Virus record (IMG/VR): IMGVR_UViG_3300020213_000070
Span: 1-35,894 of that record
Length of the DNA: 35,894 nt
Strand: one strand, 5' to 3'
Origin: a virus
Below the pieces are notes generated by a model. The model had not been told where the DNA came from and did no database searches. It worked only from the letters and a program-made list of their open reading frames with translations. The position numbers and the translations under genes are program-made. Position 1 is the first letter of the stretch. Every line of letters starts with the position of its first letter. Below, one piece after another: positions 1 to 5,845 of the stretch.

Positions 1-1
1 T

Positions 2-517
2 TCAGAAATGCGACCTGACCTCTGGGTAGGCTACAACATCGTCATATGGAAGAATGGCGAATGGACACAGTGCCGTTTTATCGGAGAAGAAACAGCCGCA
101 CAGAAAGGACACAACAAGGACACCGTATCTATCTGCCTCGCAGGAAACTTCTCTACAGGACTTCCGACAGACGCACAGAAGGACACCTTGCGTGTACTCG
201 CCCTCAACATTATCGAGCAGAACGCATACATGCTCAAAGTAAAAAAAGGCACAACAATTTCAATACCGAAGCAAAACATCTTTCCTCACCGTGGACTCCA
301 GCTAACAACAGAATGTTACGGCAACCTCCTCCCAGATGACTGGGCAAGGAAGACTGTGTACCCTCCGAAGAAAACAGATGTCCCGTTCATCCCTTTGCAA
401 AACAAAGATGGGGAGAAGATGGAACTACTAAGACAGCTCATTGTGCTCTACCAACAAATGATTGCTCAAATGATGCAGAAAAAGAGTCAAGGTTGTACAG
501 GGGAAAACTGTGGATAA
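2..517 (+). CDS. N-acetylmuramoyl-L-alanine amidase (endolysin), 5' end outside window
   Basis: Peptidoglycan amidase of the Amidase_2/PGRP type, expected to cut the bond between N-acetylmuramic acid and L-alanine during lysis. Visible family blocks are GYNIVIWKNGEW, then HNKDTVSICLAGNF, then FPHRGL and TECYGNLL, where the His and Cys match the second and third zinc ligands of the family. The first zinc-binding His normally lies upstream of this block, and the frame stays open to the window edge, so the gene very probably begins outside the window; the ATG at 8 is likely internal. The C-terminal 40 residues are a helical, Gln/Met-rich tail ending in Cys residues. It lies next to holin and transglycosylase candidates, fitting a lysis module. 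Confidence 0.85.
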   Translation, partial: SEMRPDLWVGYNIVIWKNGEWTQCRFIGEETAAQKGHNKDTVSICLAGNFSTGLPTDAQKDTLRVLALNIIEQNAYMLKVKKGTTISIPKQNIFPHRGLQLTTECYGNLLPDDWARKTVYPPKKTDVPFIPLQNKDGEKMELLRQLIVLYQQMIAQMMQKKSQGCTGENCG

Positions 518-573
518 CTATATTATCAAGGGCACATATTTAAAGGACAATACAGAGGTATCTTTTATAAGAA

Positions 574-693
574 ATGGACTACAACTCAAGCGAGTTTGAC
601 GAAAAGGATTGGGAGGAAACGCACAACAGAAAAAAAGTCTGCACTTGTGAAGACGACCCAAATTTTTGTGAAACGCATAATGAGTTTATATAA
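574..693 (+). CDS. small acidic Cys-containing protein (39 aa), unknown
   Basis: A 39-residue ORF starting MDYNSSEFDEKDWEE with a CTCEDDPNFC cysteine cluster that could bind a metal. It fills the space between the amidase and the terminator whose hairpin starts within its stop codon, which supports a real end of transcription unit here. No strong Shine-Dalgarno sequence is seen. No family recognised; the small size keeps confidence low. Confidence 0.45.
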   Translation: MDYNSSEFDEKDWEETHNRKKVCTCEDDPNFCETHNEFI

Positions 694-714
694 ACAGCCT
701 TGTGCTGTTTTTTA
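692..714 (+). terminator. intrinsic terminator after the amidase unit
   Basis: Stem AAACAGC/GCTGTTT (7 bp) with loop CTTGT, followed by a T tract. It overlaps the stop codon of the 39-aa ORF and sits directly upstream of the next -10 element. Confidence 0.75.
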
Positions 715-715
715 T

Positions 716-724
716 TGGTATAAT
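716..724 (+). promoter_or_regulatory. extended -10 promoter for the phosphoesterase gene
   Basis: TGGTATAAT: a consensus TATAAT (719-724) with the extended -10 TG. No good -35 at the normal spacing. The ATG at 730 begins only 5 nt after the hexamer, where transcription itself would start, so the mRNA is predicted to be leaderless or almost so. Confidence 0.7.
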
Positions 725-729
725 TACAT

Positions 730-1881
730 ATGGAACAGTACATTCAAAGTAATTTTGATAAGGGGTGGACACAGATAGCGGAACTGGTAAACCAGAAGTA
801 CGGAAAGCAATTTAATGGAGACTCTCTCCGTAAATGGTGCTACCGAAGAAATTTGAAAATGGGGGATTTTGTGAATAAGAAAACCGGGAACAACACGAGT
901 GCGTTTCAAAAGTATCTGACACAGGGTCGTACCCTTAAGGAGGTTCAGGAAAGGTTTAAAGATTGGGACACACTCCTCAAGGCAAAGTACGAAGGTTTGG
1001 TTTTGTTTGAACAAAGAAACACATACCACGAGCTTGTGTACATCCTGCTGTCAAAGCCTCCTGCGGGCATCAAACTTCTTCCAAAGACGTTTGTACACCA
1101 CGTTGGCAAAGACAGTCATGGGAACGAACAACCCTATCTTTTGGTGAACCTTCCAAAGTTCAAAGAAAAGGTTATCATTGCACCACTGTTTGATATTCAT
1201 TACGGACACCAAACTCACAATTTCGATAAGTTTCTTGGATATGTGAAATGGATTCGTGAAACACCAAACGTGTATGCAATTCTTGGTGGCGATATTATGG
1301 AAAATGCGATTGATGATGGTCGTGGAATGATGTACGACCAAGCTCACGCACCCATGACTCAGCTTGATAGGATAACAGAAATCCTTTCAACGATTGCCCA
1401 CAAGATACTTGTTTCGACTCCTGGAAACCACGAAGCGAGAACAAAGAAAAAGACAGGTATTGATGTTGCTCAGATTCTTGCAGAACGACTCAAGGTCCCG
1501 TATTTTAACGGACCAGTTACCATGACAATTATGGCTAACACCTACAAGTGGACTTTCTATGTCTTCCACGGTTTTGGGAACTCACAAACCAAGGGTGGAA
1601 AGATGAACATGGCTTCACGCCCGAAAGGTTGGACAGGCATGGTTCACTTCTTTGTGTCAGGTCATACGCATGACTGCATTGCAGAATCCGAAACAGCAAT
1701 CATGGAAGACCCGATTAATTGTCGGCTTCTATTCATGAAGCAGTGGACTGTTGTTTCACAAGCCTTCTTGGGTTGGTACGGAAGCTACGCATACGAAGCT
1801 GGCTACAAGCCTCCTGCTCAGGGTGGTGTGTCAATGGAACTGCTCGCTGACGGGAATTACCGTGCACATTTGACGGAGTAA
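730..1881 (+). CDS. calcineurin-like metallophosphoesterase with N-terminal HTH-like segment
   Basis: 383 aa. Metallophosphoesterase core from about residue 148, with the usual two-metal motifs: D155xH157, GGD ending at 188, PGNHE 231-235, H280-G281 and GHTHD 311-315. All expected metal ligands appear present, so it should be an active phosphodiesterase or phosphatase. The substrate is unknown; phage relatives are usually annotated only as phosphoesterase or putative DNA-processing enzymes. Residues 1-45 (KGWTQIAELVNQKYGKQF...SLRKWCYRR) look like a small helix-turn-helix, suggesting DNA association. The start is fixed by the -10 hexamer 5 nt upstream; there is no Shine-Dalgarno sequence. It stands alone between two terminators. 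Confidence 0.88.
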   Translation: MEQYIQSNFDKGWTQIAELVNQKYGKQFNGDSLRKWCYRRNLKMGDFVNKKTGNNTSAFQKYLTQGRTLKEVQERFKDWDTLLKAKYEGLVLFEQRNTYHELVYILLSKPPAGIKLLPKTFVHHVGKDSHGNEQPYLLVNLPKFKEKVIIAPLFDIHYGHQTHNFDKFLGYVKWIRETPNVYAILGGDIMENAIDDGRGMMYDQAHAPMTQLDRITEILSTIAHKILVSTPGNHEARTKKKTGIDVAQILAERLKVPYFNGPVTMTIMANTYKWTFYVFHGFGNSQTKGGKMNMASRPKGWTGMVHFFVSGHTHDCIAESETAIMEDPINCRLLFMKQWTVVSQAFLGWYGSYAYEAGYKPPAQGGVSMELLADGNYRAHLTE

Positions 1882-1884
1882 AAC

Positions 1885-1914
1885 AAAGGGCAGGTTATTA
1901 CTTGCCCTTTTACT
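1885..1914 (+). terminator. intrinsic terminator after phosphoesterase
   Basis: Inverted repeat AAAGGGCAGG/CTTGCCCTTT (10 bp including one G-U), loop TTATTA, then a T-rich tail. It begins 4 nt after the stop codon. Confidence 0.85.
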
Positions 1915-1927
1915 TTTGTAGTATAAT
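1898..1927 (+). promoter_or_regulatory. promoter for the holin-like gene
   Basis: TTACTT (1898-1903), 18-nt spacer, TATAAT (1922-1927). The -35 lies inside the upstream terminator hairpin. The predicted leader before the ATG at 1949 is about 15 nt and has no clear Shine-Dalgarno sequence. Confidence 0.6.
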
Positions 1928-1948
1928 AAAGGTGTCGCAAGACAATAT

Positions 1949-2152
1949 ATGAAATCATTTGAATTTGGTTCTCCAGAATTTAAAAGTTTAGTCAAAGGAC
2001 TTGGCGTAGCTCTCGCAGGTGCTTTGATAGTGTGGATTCCAACAATGTCAGACGGTCTTGATTTTGGAGTATGGACTCCGTTTATCGTGGCACTGTCATC
2101 TGTATTGGTGAACTTTTTGAGACTCTGGGCAACTGACAACACACAGAAATAG
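1949..2152 (+). CDS. small two-helix membrane protein, holin candidate
   Basis: 67 aa with two hydrophobic segments: about residues 17-33 (GLGVALAGALIVWIPTM) and about 42-59 (TPFIVALSSVLVNFLRLW), with charged ends. Size, two predicted membrane helices and position between an amidase and a transglycosylase fit a class II-type holin, which would open the inner membrane for the lysis enzymes. There is no specific holin motif, so this is a context-based assignment. Confidence 0.6.
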   Translation: MKSFEFGSPEFKSLVKGLGVALAGALIVWIPTMSDGLDFGVWTPFIVALSSVLVNFLRLWATDNTQK

Positions 2153-2157
2153 CACAC

Positions 2158-2673
2158 TTGTCTCTAGTCTTCGTCGGACTATACCCACAAGGAGAAACTC
2201 GGAAAGCCCGCTATGTATTCACTATACTTATATACCTTCTTTCATTTGTTATTGCAGTAAACCCACAAGTTACTCTGCCGATAACTACACAAGTGCACGC
2301 CTCTACAACGCCCGTAGAAGCCCCAAAAACGCCCGTGGTGGCGAATTTACCCGTTATGACGGATATAGAGAGGATTAACGGGAAAATAGAAAAACTTGCT
2401 CAAGGTAATGAAGTTGTGATAAAACAAGCAAAGCAAATAATAAGCCGTGAAAGTAGATACAAGAAAAATGCTGTCGGCGATAAAGACTACTGGTGTAAGC
2501 GTACTCAAAGTTACGGTCCCTCACATGGGTTAAGCCAAATAAATATTTGTTGGCACCCACATATTTCAATAGAACAAATGCAAAACGAAGACTTCGCAAT
2601 TAATTTTTTAGTTACAAACCTCCTTAAAGGAAAATGTCTTATGTGGTCTACTTGCCCGTTGAAAGACGGGTGA
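2158..2673 (+). CDS. lytic transglycosylase-like protein with N-terminal membrane anchor
   Basis: 171 aa with a TTG start 5 nt after the holin stop. A hydrophobic segment at about residues 19-41 (YVFTILIYLLSFVIAV) is a signal anchor, followed by a Pro/Thr-rich linker. The catalytic region has the SLT pattern: ISRESR with candidate catalytic E98, then SHGLSQIN at 122-129, matching the conserved (S)xGLxQI block. It would cleave the glycan strand between MurNAc and GlcNAc, either during lysis or at entry. It is shorter than many transglycosylases but keeps the core. It ends in a run of three hairpins, the last being a terminator. Start codon uncertain. Confidence 0.72.
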   Translation: MSLVFVGLYPQGETRKARYVFTILIYLLSFVIAVNPQVTLPITTQVHASTTPVEAPKTPVVANLPVMTDIERINGKIEKLAQGNEVVIKQAKQIISRESRYKKNAVGDKDYWCKRTQSYGPSHGLSQINICWHPHISIEQMQNEDFAINFLVTNLLKGKCLMWSTCPLKDG

Positions 2674-2691
2674 CCTCTTGTCCCACAAGAT

Positions 2692-2737
2692 GAGAGAGTT
2701 GGATAAGAAAAGGGGGATAACTATCTCTCTTTTTTTA
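2692..2737 (+). terminator. intrinsic terminator after the lysis genes
   Basis: GAGAGA-GTT pairs with AAC-TA-TCTCTC (two-base bulge), followed by a long T run (2730-2737). Two more perfect small hairpins precede it: CCCGT/ACGGG at 2655-2670 and TCTTGT/ACAAGA at 2676-2690. Confidence 0.75.
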
Positions 2738-2746
2738 TTGGAGGAG

Positions 2747-2752
2747 TATAAT
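2747..2752 (+). promoter_or_regulatory. -10 element for zinc-ribbon/HNH genes
   Basis: TATAAT just after the terminator T tract; no convincing -35. It precedes a leader with a good Shine-Dalgarno sequence (GGAGG, 2779-2783) in front of the ATG at 2788, one of the few clear ribosome-binding sites in the window. Confidence 0.5.
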
Positions 2753-2787
2753 TAAGGTCAGAACGCACATTTACACACGGAGGCAAT

Positions 2788-2985
2788 ATGACAGTCCAAT
2801 GGGAGAAGACAGACGAGCGTGGCTTTATTTATGTAACGTGTCCCTGCTGTAAGGCAGTGTACGCGTATCACGGGACTCATCCTGTGCATACCAAAGACCA
2901 ATTCGCTCTTGACTTGACTCACGAGCAAGCCGTCTCACTTCATCCAGAGGTATCGGAAGATGAGGAAGAGGAGAGCGACAGATAA
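2788..2985 (+). CDS. small zinc-ribbon-like protein (65 aa)
   Basis: 65 aa with one CPCC pair (VTCPCCKAVYAY) and an acidic tail (SEDEEEESDR). A second Cys pair is absent, so only half a zinc ribbon is visible. The start is supported by GGAGG 4 nt upstream. The stop overlaps the next gene by 26 nt, suggesting translational coupling. Function unknown. Confidence 0.65.
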   Translation: MTVQWEKTDERGFIYVTCPCCKAVYAYHGTHPVHTKDQFALDLTHEQAVSLHPEVSEDEEEESDR

Positions 2986-3175
2986 GCACCATAGAAAATG
3001 CAGAAGTTTGGGCGGCTTAAATGAGCCTAGAAACATCTCGGAAGTACCACGCAACAAGCACGAAGCGTATCACCTGCTTTTTTCAAATCTCACTGCTCCA
3101 CAAATAGCGGATGTACTGAACATGTTTTGGTTAGACCCTGATTACTTTATGGTTGCTGTCCCCCGCATTGGGTAA
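2960..3175 (+). CDS. small HNH-like protein (71 aa)
   Basis: 71 aa. KHHRKCRSLGGLNEPRNISEVPRNKHEAYHLLF resembles a compact HNH/HNHc core: HH at the first position, Asn in the middle and a terminal His. It lacks Cys zinc ligands beyond one. Such small proteins, with the LFSNLT..QIADVLN segment after the core, are familiar hypothetical proteins in phage and Patescibacteria sequences. Activity as a nuclease is possible but not shown. It overlaps the upstream gene by 26 nt. Confidence 0.6.
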   Translation: MRKRRATDKHHRKCRSLGGLNEPRNISEVPRNKHEAYHLLFSNLTAPQIADVLNMFWLDPDYFMVAVPRIG

Positions 3176-3196
3176 TCAACAAAGATGTTGTATTAT
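3168..3196 (+). promoter_or_regulatory. promoter of HNH endonuclease gene (leaderless)
   Basis: TTGGGT, 17-nt spacer, TATTAT (3191-3196). The ATG at 3203 follows the hexamer by 6 nt, so the start codon is at or next to the predicted transcription start. The -35 lies over the stop codon of the preceding gene. Confidence 0.6.
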
Positions 3197-3202
3197 GTTT
3201 AG

Positions 3203-3745
3203 ATGAAAAAGGTTTGCACCAAGTGTAAAAAAGAACTCTGTTTGGTTAATTTTCGAATTAGGACAGATAGACCATCAAAAGCACGAGCGTCTTGGTGCAA
3301 GGATTGTGTCAATAAGGGCACGTTTGACTTTAGGGCAAAGAATAGAGAATTTTGCAACGCCAGAGTTAGATTTTACAATTCACTAAAACCTAAAAATCTT
3401 AACTGGGTCAGAGACAGAAAGTTACCAACAGGATGTAACCACCATAATTGGAAAGGAGGATTAACAAAGCTAAGTGAAAAAATACGGAAAAGCTGTAAGT
3501 ATCAAAAATGGCGAACCGCAGTTTTCATTAGAGATAATCACACCTGTGTCTTGTGTTTTAAAAGGGGAGGAACCCTTAACGCAGACCACATAAAAAGATT
3601 TTGCGATTATCCTGAATTACGCTTGGAAGTTTCAAATGGCCGTACTTTGTGTGTGCCGTGTCATAAAAAAACCGATACTTGGGGGAGAAAAAAACAAGTT
3701 TGTATCGTCACCTTGCCCGTGTTGCAGAAAACTCGCTCAACGTAA
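3203..3745 (+). CDS. HNH endonuclease with N-terminal zinc ribbon
   Basis: 180 aa. The N-terminal CTKCKKEL...ASWCKDC is a four-Cys zinc ribbon common in phage HNH proteins. The C-terminal FIRDNHTCVLC...LNADHIKRF...GRTLCVPCHKKTD is a complete HNH nuclease core with the catalytic DH and two CxxC zinc pairs. It probably nicks or cuts DNA as a free-standing homing-type endonuclease. It has its own leaderless promoter and low resemblance to its neighbours, consistent with an independently moving gene. Confidence 0.85.
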   Translation: MKKVCTKCKKELCLVNFRIRTDRPSKARASWCKDCVNKGTFDFRAKNREFCNARVRFYNSLKPKNLNWVRDRKLPTGCNHHNWKGGLTKLSEKIRKSCKYQKWRTAVFIRDNHTCVLCFKRGGTLNADHIKRFCDYPELRLEVSNGRTLCVPCHKKTDTWGRKKQVCIVTLPVLQKTRST

Positions 3746-3763
3746 GTTACTAGTGAGGAGACA

Positions 3764-3844
3764 ATGAAAAACGACCACGACAATATGTTTCACTTTTTGT
3801 TGTTCTGTGCTTTCATGCTGTTCTTCCTTTCTTTTACTTTTTGA
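3764..3844 (+). CDS. 26-aa membrane peptide
   Basis: MKNDHDN followed by a hydrophobic Phe/Leu-rich stretch (about residues 9-26): a single predicted membrane helix. A Shine-Dalgarno-like GAGGAG (3755-3760) supports translation. Function unknown; it could be a small lysis or superinfection factor, but nothing in the sequence decides. Confidence 0.4.
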   Translation: MKNDHDNMFHFLLFCAFMLFFLSFTF

Positions 3845-3862
3845 GGGGGTGATTAAGATTCC

Positions 3863-3889
3863 CAATAGGCACTGTAATGGTGTCTATTG
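3863..3889 (+). other. hairpin in the 3845-3991 gap
   Basis: CAATAGGCAC pairs with GTGTCTATTG (10 bp with one G-U), loop TGTAATG. It is not followed by a T run, so it is a weak terminator or an mRNA 3'-end structure. The rest of the gap up to 3950 shows nothing I recognise. Confidence 0.45.
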
Positions 3890-3953
3890 TCTTATACACA
3901 GTTTTGTAAAACAAACACTCAAGTCGGTTCAACCATAACCTAACAGAAATTGT

Positions 3954-3976
3954 CCACAGTCGTGTGGGCTTTTTTG
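3954..3976 (+). terminator. short intrinsic terminator
   Basis: CCACA/TGTGG stem followed by GC and six T residues. It is weak in stem length but placed, like the others, directly before a -10 hexamer. Confidence 0.5.
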
Positions 3977-3979
3977 TTG

Positions 3980-3985
3980 TATTAT
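3980..3985 (+). promoter_or_regulatory. -10 element for the 61-aa gene (leaderless)
   Basis: TATTAT, followed 6 nt later by the ATG at 3992. No matching -35, because the upstream terminator occupies that position. Assigned by analogy with the other promoters in this genome. Confidence 0.45.
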
Positions 3986-3991
3986 TATGGG

Positions 3992-4177
3992 ATGAAGACG
4001 GAGTGGCTCAATAACAAACAAATCAAAAAAGGAGACTGGATTCTATTGCACGCAAAAGAGTGTTCAACAGTAACGTCTGTCGAGAAGTGCAACAACGCAA
4101 TCTATGTGAGAACGACATCAGGAGACTTCTTTCGATTAAAAACGAATCACCATGTGCAAAAGATTCTTTGTTTTTAG
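3992..4177 (+). CDS. small basic protein (61 aa), unknown
   Basis: 61 aa starting MKTEWLNNKQIKKGDWILL. The pattern (GDWILLHAKE...VTSVEKCNNAIYVRTTSGDFFRL) looks like a small beta-barrel domain. The frame also extends upstream to a TTG, but the ATG 6 nt after TATTAT is the better start. It is followed after 3 nt by an HNH gene, with which it probably forms a two-gene unit. Function unknown. Confidence 0.6.
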   Translation: MKTEWLNNKQIKKGDWILLHAKECSTVTSVEKCNNAIYVRTTSGDFFRLKTNHHVQKILCF

Positions 4178-4180
4178 CGT

Positions 4181-4558
4181 ATGAAAAAAGTAAAGAGACA
4201 ACACAATCAAAAAGACTGCGACAAATTACTGAGTCCTATTTTAGTAAAATTCAAGCCTGTCTGTTTGTTGTGTGGAGGCAGAACTCAAGTGGCACATCAC
4301 CACGTTCATAAGAGTAAGAGTTTGGCACTTCGATACGATTTTGAAAATCTTATAAATCTATGCAATGGGTGTCATTTTAAACTACACCACAACGAAAGTT
4401 ATTGGGCTTCACGAGTGCTCCAAATAAAAGGAATGAAGTGGTTTGTTGGTTTGGAAAAAAGAAAGGGAATATTGATGGTTGGAACACTCAAAATAAACTA
4501 CAACGAAGTATATGAAAAACTCCTCAATATCTTAAATGGACAAACTTTTCCCAGTTAA
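4181..4558 (+). CDS. HNH-type endonuclease, NinG-like zinc core
   Basis: 125 aa. CLLCGGRTQVAHHHVHKSKSLALRY...NLINLCNGCHFKLHHN gives two CxxC pairs around an HHH motif, as in NinG/HNH-family nucleases. The spacing of metal ligands and the catalytic His pair looks complete. The C-terminal about 50 residues are not recognisable. It starts 3 nt after the preceding stop and is probably co-translated with it. It could cut branched DNA (NinG-like) or act as a homing nuclease; the sequence does not separate these. Confidence 0.75.
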   Translation: MKKVKRQHNQKDCDKLLSPILVKFKPVCLLCGGRTQVAHHHVHKSKSLALRYDFENLINLCNGCHFKLHHNESYWASRVLQIKGMKWFVGLEKRKGILMVGTLKINYNEVYEKLLNILNGQTFPS

Positions 4559-4594
4559 GTAATTGACGCAAAGATAATTGAGTACACAAATAAG

Positions 4595-4603
4595 CTATCC
4601 ACA
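4595..4603 (+). promoter_or_regulatory. TATCCACAG box upstream of the sRNA promoter
   Basis: CTATCCACA followed by G. The same box lies 18-19 nt before the -35 of two other promoters (5237 and 11913). It resembles a DnaA box; it could be a binding site for an activator or for DnaA. Confidence 0.45.
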
Positions 4604-4613
4604 GGTGTGTGAT

Positions 4614-4641
4614 TTGCAAGCCGTTGTAGAGTTGGTATAAT
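4614..4641 (+). promoter_or_regulatory. promoter of a structured small RNA
   Basis: TTGCAA (4614-4619), 16-nt spacer, TATAAT (4636-4641), with extended -10 TG at 4633-4634 (TGGTATAAT). No ORF starts near the predicted start site (about 4648), so it should drive the RNA described next. Confidence 0.7.
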
Positions 4642-4647
4642 TACAGA

Positions 4648-4758
4648 GGTTAAATTACATTAAGATAATTTAGGAAAGAACACAGTCTTGGGGGAGTGAG
4701 CGAAAGCTCAATGTGACTTAATGCACATAATCGCTCCTCCAATAGTGTGTTTTTTTTG
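4648..4758 (+). ncRNA. putative phage small RNA: three-way junction ending in a terminator
   Basis: Starts about 7 nt after a good promoter and ends in a run of T residues. Pairings seen: closing helix AACACA (4679-4684) with TGTGTT (4746-4751), continued by TTGGGGGAG (4688-4696) with CTCCTCCAA (4734-4742, one G-U). Inside are two helices, TGAGC-GAAA-GCTCA (4697-4710, a GNRA tetraloop) and ATGTG/CACAT (4711-4728). The closing helix followed by T residues is also an intrinsic terminator. No ORF of note lies within it. It matches no RNA family I know; it could be an antisense regulator, a protein decoy or a leader remnant. Exact ends are estimates. Confidence 0.65.
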
Positions 4759-4764
4759 TTTCTT

Positions 4765-4914
4765 AGTCGCTGGGGGGTTTAACTGGAGCGACTTTAATAT
4801 AAACCAGTAACCGTTGTGGTGTGTCGCCTAAAACAGACACCGAGACTCATCGTAATGAAGTCCACAACTCTCTTACCGATGTTTTGTTTGTAGCACTTCG
4901 CTAAAATAAAACAT
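4765..4914 (+). ncRNA. second cluster of strong RNA hairpins in the gene-free region
   Basis: Four helices follow the first RNA. (a) AGTCGCT/AGCGACT, 4765-4793. (b) A three-way junction closed by GTTGTG (4813-4818) with CACAAC (4863-4868), holding GTGTC/GACAC (4821-4840) and GACTCAT/ATG-A-AGTC (4844-4862). (c) ATGTTTTGTTT/AAATAAAACAT with an inner AGC/GCT, 4879-4914. No ORF covers it. No clear separate promoter is seen, so it may be read-through from the upstream one or the leader of the gene at 5040. From 4915 to 5039 I see only AT-rich sequence and no further strong structure. Confidence 0.5.
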
Positions 4915-5039
4915 AACTTACTTTCTTGTATAAGACTGTGGGGGTAGGGGGGCTGTAACAACTCAATCTTTCGTAATAAAGTTTTAAACTATATAAATCT
5001 AATTAGTATCAATACAATAGTTCTTTAAAGGTTAGACTT

Positions 5040-5234
5040 ATGGAAATAAACATACAAAAATACCTTGAGCGATTCACAATCAAATATGAAATGACTTTAC
5101 TCCCTCCCCAATGGGAAGCTCTCCGAGTTGATAAGTGTCCCTTTTGTTGTAATAAAATATATAAGTCATTAGACGGGAAGCTAATCTATTGTAAAAGTAA
5201 AAAGCACGGAAAGTTTTTTATGAAGAAGAAATAA
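5040..5234 (+). CDS. small zinc-ribbon protein (64 aa)
   Basis: 64 aa with CPFCCNKIYKSLDGKLIYCKSKKHGKFF: a CxxC pair and a later C/H pair that could form a zinc ribbon. Basic C terminus (KKK). A weak AAAGG lies upstream of the ATG. It is isolated between the RNA region and the strong promoter at 5255. Possibly nucleic-acid binding; no family named. Confidence 0.6.
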   Translation: MEINIQKYLERFTIKYEMTLLPPQWEALRVDKCPFCCNKIYKSLDGKLIYCKSKKHGKFFMKKK

Positions 5235-5236
5235 AG

Positions 5237-5245
5237 TTATCCACA
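5237..5245 (+). promoter_or_regulatory. DnaA-box-like TATCCACAG site
   Basis: Exact TTATCCACA, 18 nt upstream of the -35 of the replication promoter. The same arrangement is found at 4595 and 11913. It could bind host DnaA or a phage activator. Confidence 0.5.
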
Positions 5246-5254
5246 GTTATGACA

Positions 5255-5283
5255 TTGACATCATTCTCAACAGGGTATATACT
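5255..5283 (+). promoter_or_regulatory. strong consensus promoter of the replication operon
   Basis: Perfect TTGACA, 17-nt spacer, TATACT (5278-5283). Predicted start near 5290, giving a leader of about 120 nt before the first ORF at 5412. As the best sigma70-type promoter here, it probably drives the ERF region and much of the small-gene array. Confidence 0.85.
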
Positions 5284-5289
5284 CTAAAA

Positions 5290-5411
5290 AGACAGGCGAT
5301 TACTTGGTTCAGACTGAGTAACCCGTACGTCACGACAACCTATTAGCAACCAGCTTATCGGTTGTCGCCTCCCCTTACTGATAAGCGAGGGAAGGCGATA
5401 GCCACAACTTT
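5290..5411 (+). promoter_or_regulatory. structured 5' leader, riboswitch-like
   Basis: Pairings seen: CGACAACC (5333-5340) with GGTTGTCG (5360-5367); CGCCTCCCCT (5366-5375) with AGGGAAGGCG (5388-5397, one mismatch). The loop of the first holds CTTATC (5354-5359) and the loop of the second holds GATAAG (5380-5385), which are complementary, so the two hairpins could kiss. AGGCGA (5294-5299) can instead pair with TCGCCT (5365-5370), breaking both. Mutually exclusive helices in a leader suggest regulation of the operon. It matches no riboswitch class I can name. Confidence 0.55.
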
Positions 5412-5492
5412 ATGAAAACAACACTACACGTTCTCGCGATCACCACATCAATGTATATCTTTTCTGTTCTTTTAATGGCTATCACAAACTAA
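5412..5492 (+). CDS. 26-aa membrane peptide, first ORF of the operon
   Basis: MKTTLHVLAITTSMYIFSVLLMAITN: one hydrophobic helix over most of its length. The stop is one base before the next ATG, indicating coupled translation. It may be a leader peptide connected with the structured leader, or a small membrane protein. No family. Confidence 0.5.
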   Translation: MKTTLHVLAITTSMYIFSVLLMAITN

Positions 5493-5493
5493 T

Positions 5494-5679
5494 ATGCAAA
5501 TATTCCTAGAATCAGTAAACGACAAAGACGAAACAGTAGTCGCTCGCAGATACGTTCTCACAGACACAATGTCTGACGATGCAATGCTTCTCATGATAAA
5601 AACATTTATCGAAGATAGCTTCCAGTACGATTCAGAAGACGGAGATATATTACAAGGTAAAGACGTAAGAGAAGACTAA
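5494..5679 (+). CDS. small acidic protein (61 aa), unknown
   Basis: 61 aa, strongly acidic (SFQYDSEDGDILQGKDVRED at the end), no Cys and no membrane segment. It is one nucleotide from the upstream stop and one from the next gene, so it is part of the early operon. The acidic character would suit a protein-inhibitor or DNA-mimic role, but this is only a suggestion. Confidence 0.6.
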   Translation: MQIFLESVNDKDETVVARRYVLTDTMSDDAMLLMIKTFIEDSFQYDSEDGDILQGKDVRED

Positions 5680-5680
5680 C

Positions 5681-5845
5681 ATGCAATACACCGCACATCA
5701 AAAATCAATCATCAGACAGATGGAAGCTCGCACCGCCAGATACTGTGAAAAAGAAGATTACTTCACAGACTTACAAACAGACCCAGAGTTTACAAGACGA
5801 GTTATCACATTAGAAGAAATATTAACCACAACCTATGACTACTAA
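5681..5845 (+). CDS. small protein (54 aa), unknown
   Basis: 54 aa starting MQYTAHQKSIIRQMEARTARYC, mainly helical. The end overlaps the ERF gene start by 11 nt. It lies between two recognisable operon members with the same spacing style, which supports it as a real gene. Function unknown. Confidence 0.55.
   Translation: MQYTAHQKSIIRQMEARTARYCEKEDYFTDLQTDPEFTRRVITLEEILTTTYDY

Noticed and set aside
4697-4710. Hammerhead ribozyme because of the GAAA segment
   Set aside because: The conserved CTGATGA core is absent; GAAA here is a tetraloop.
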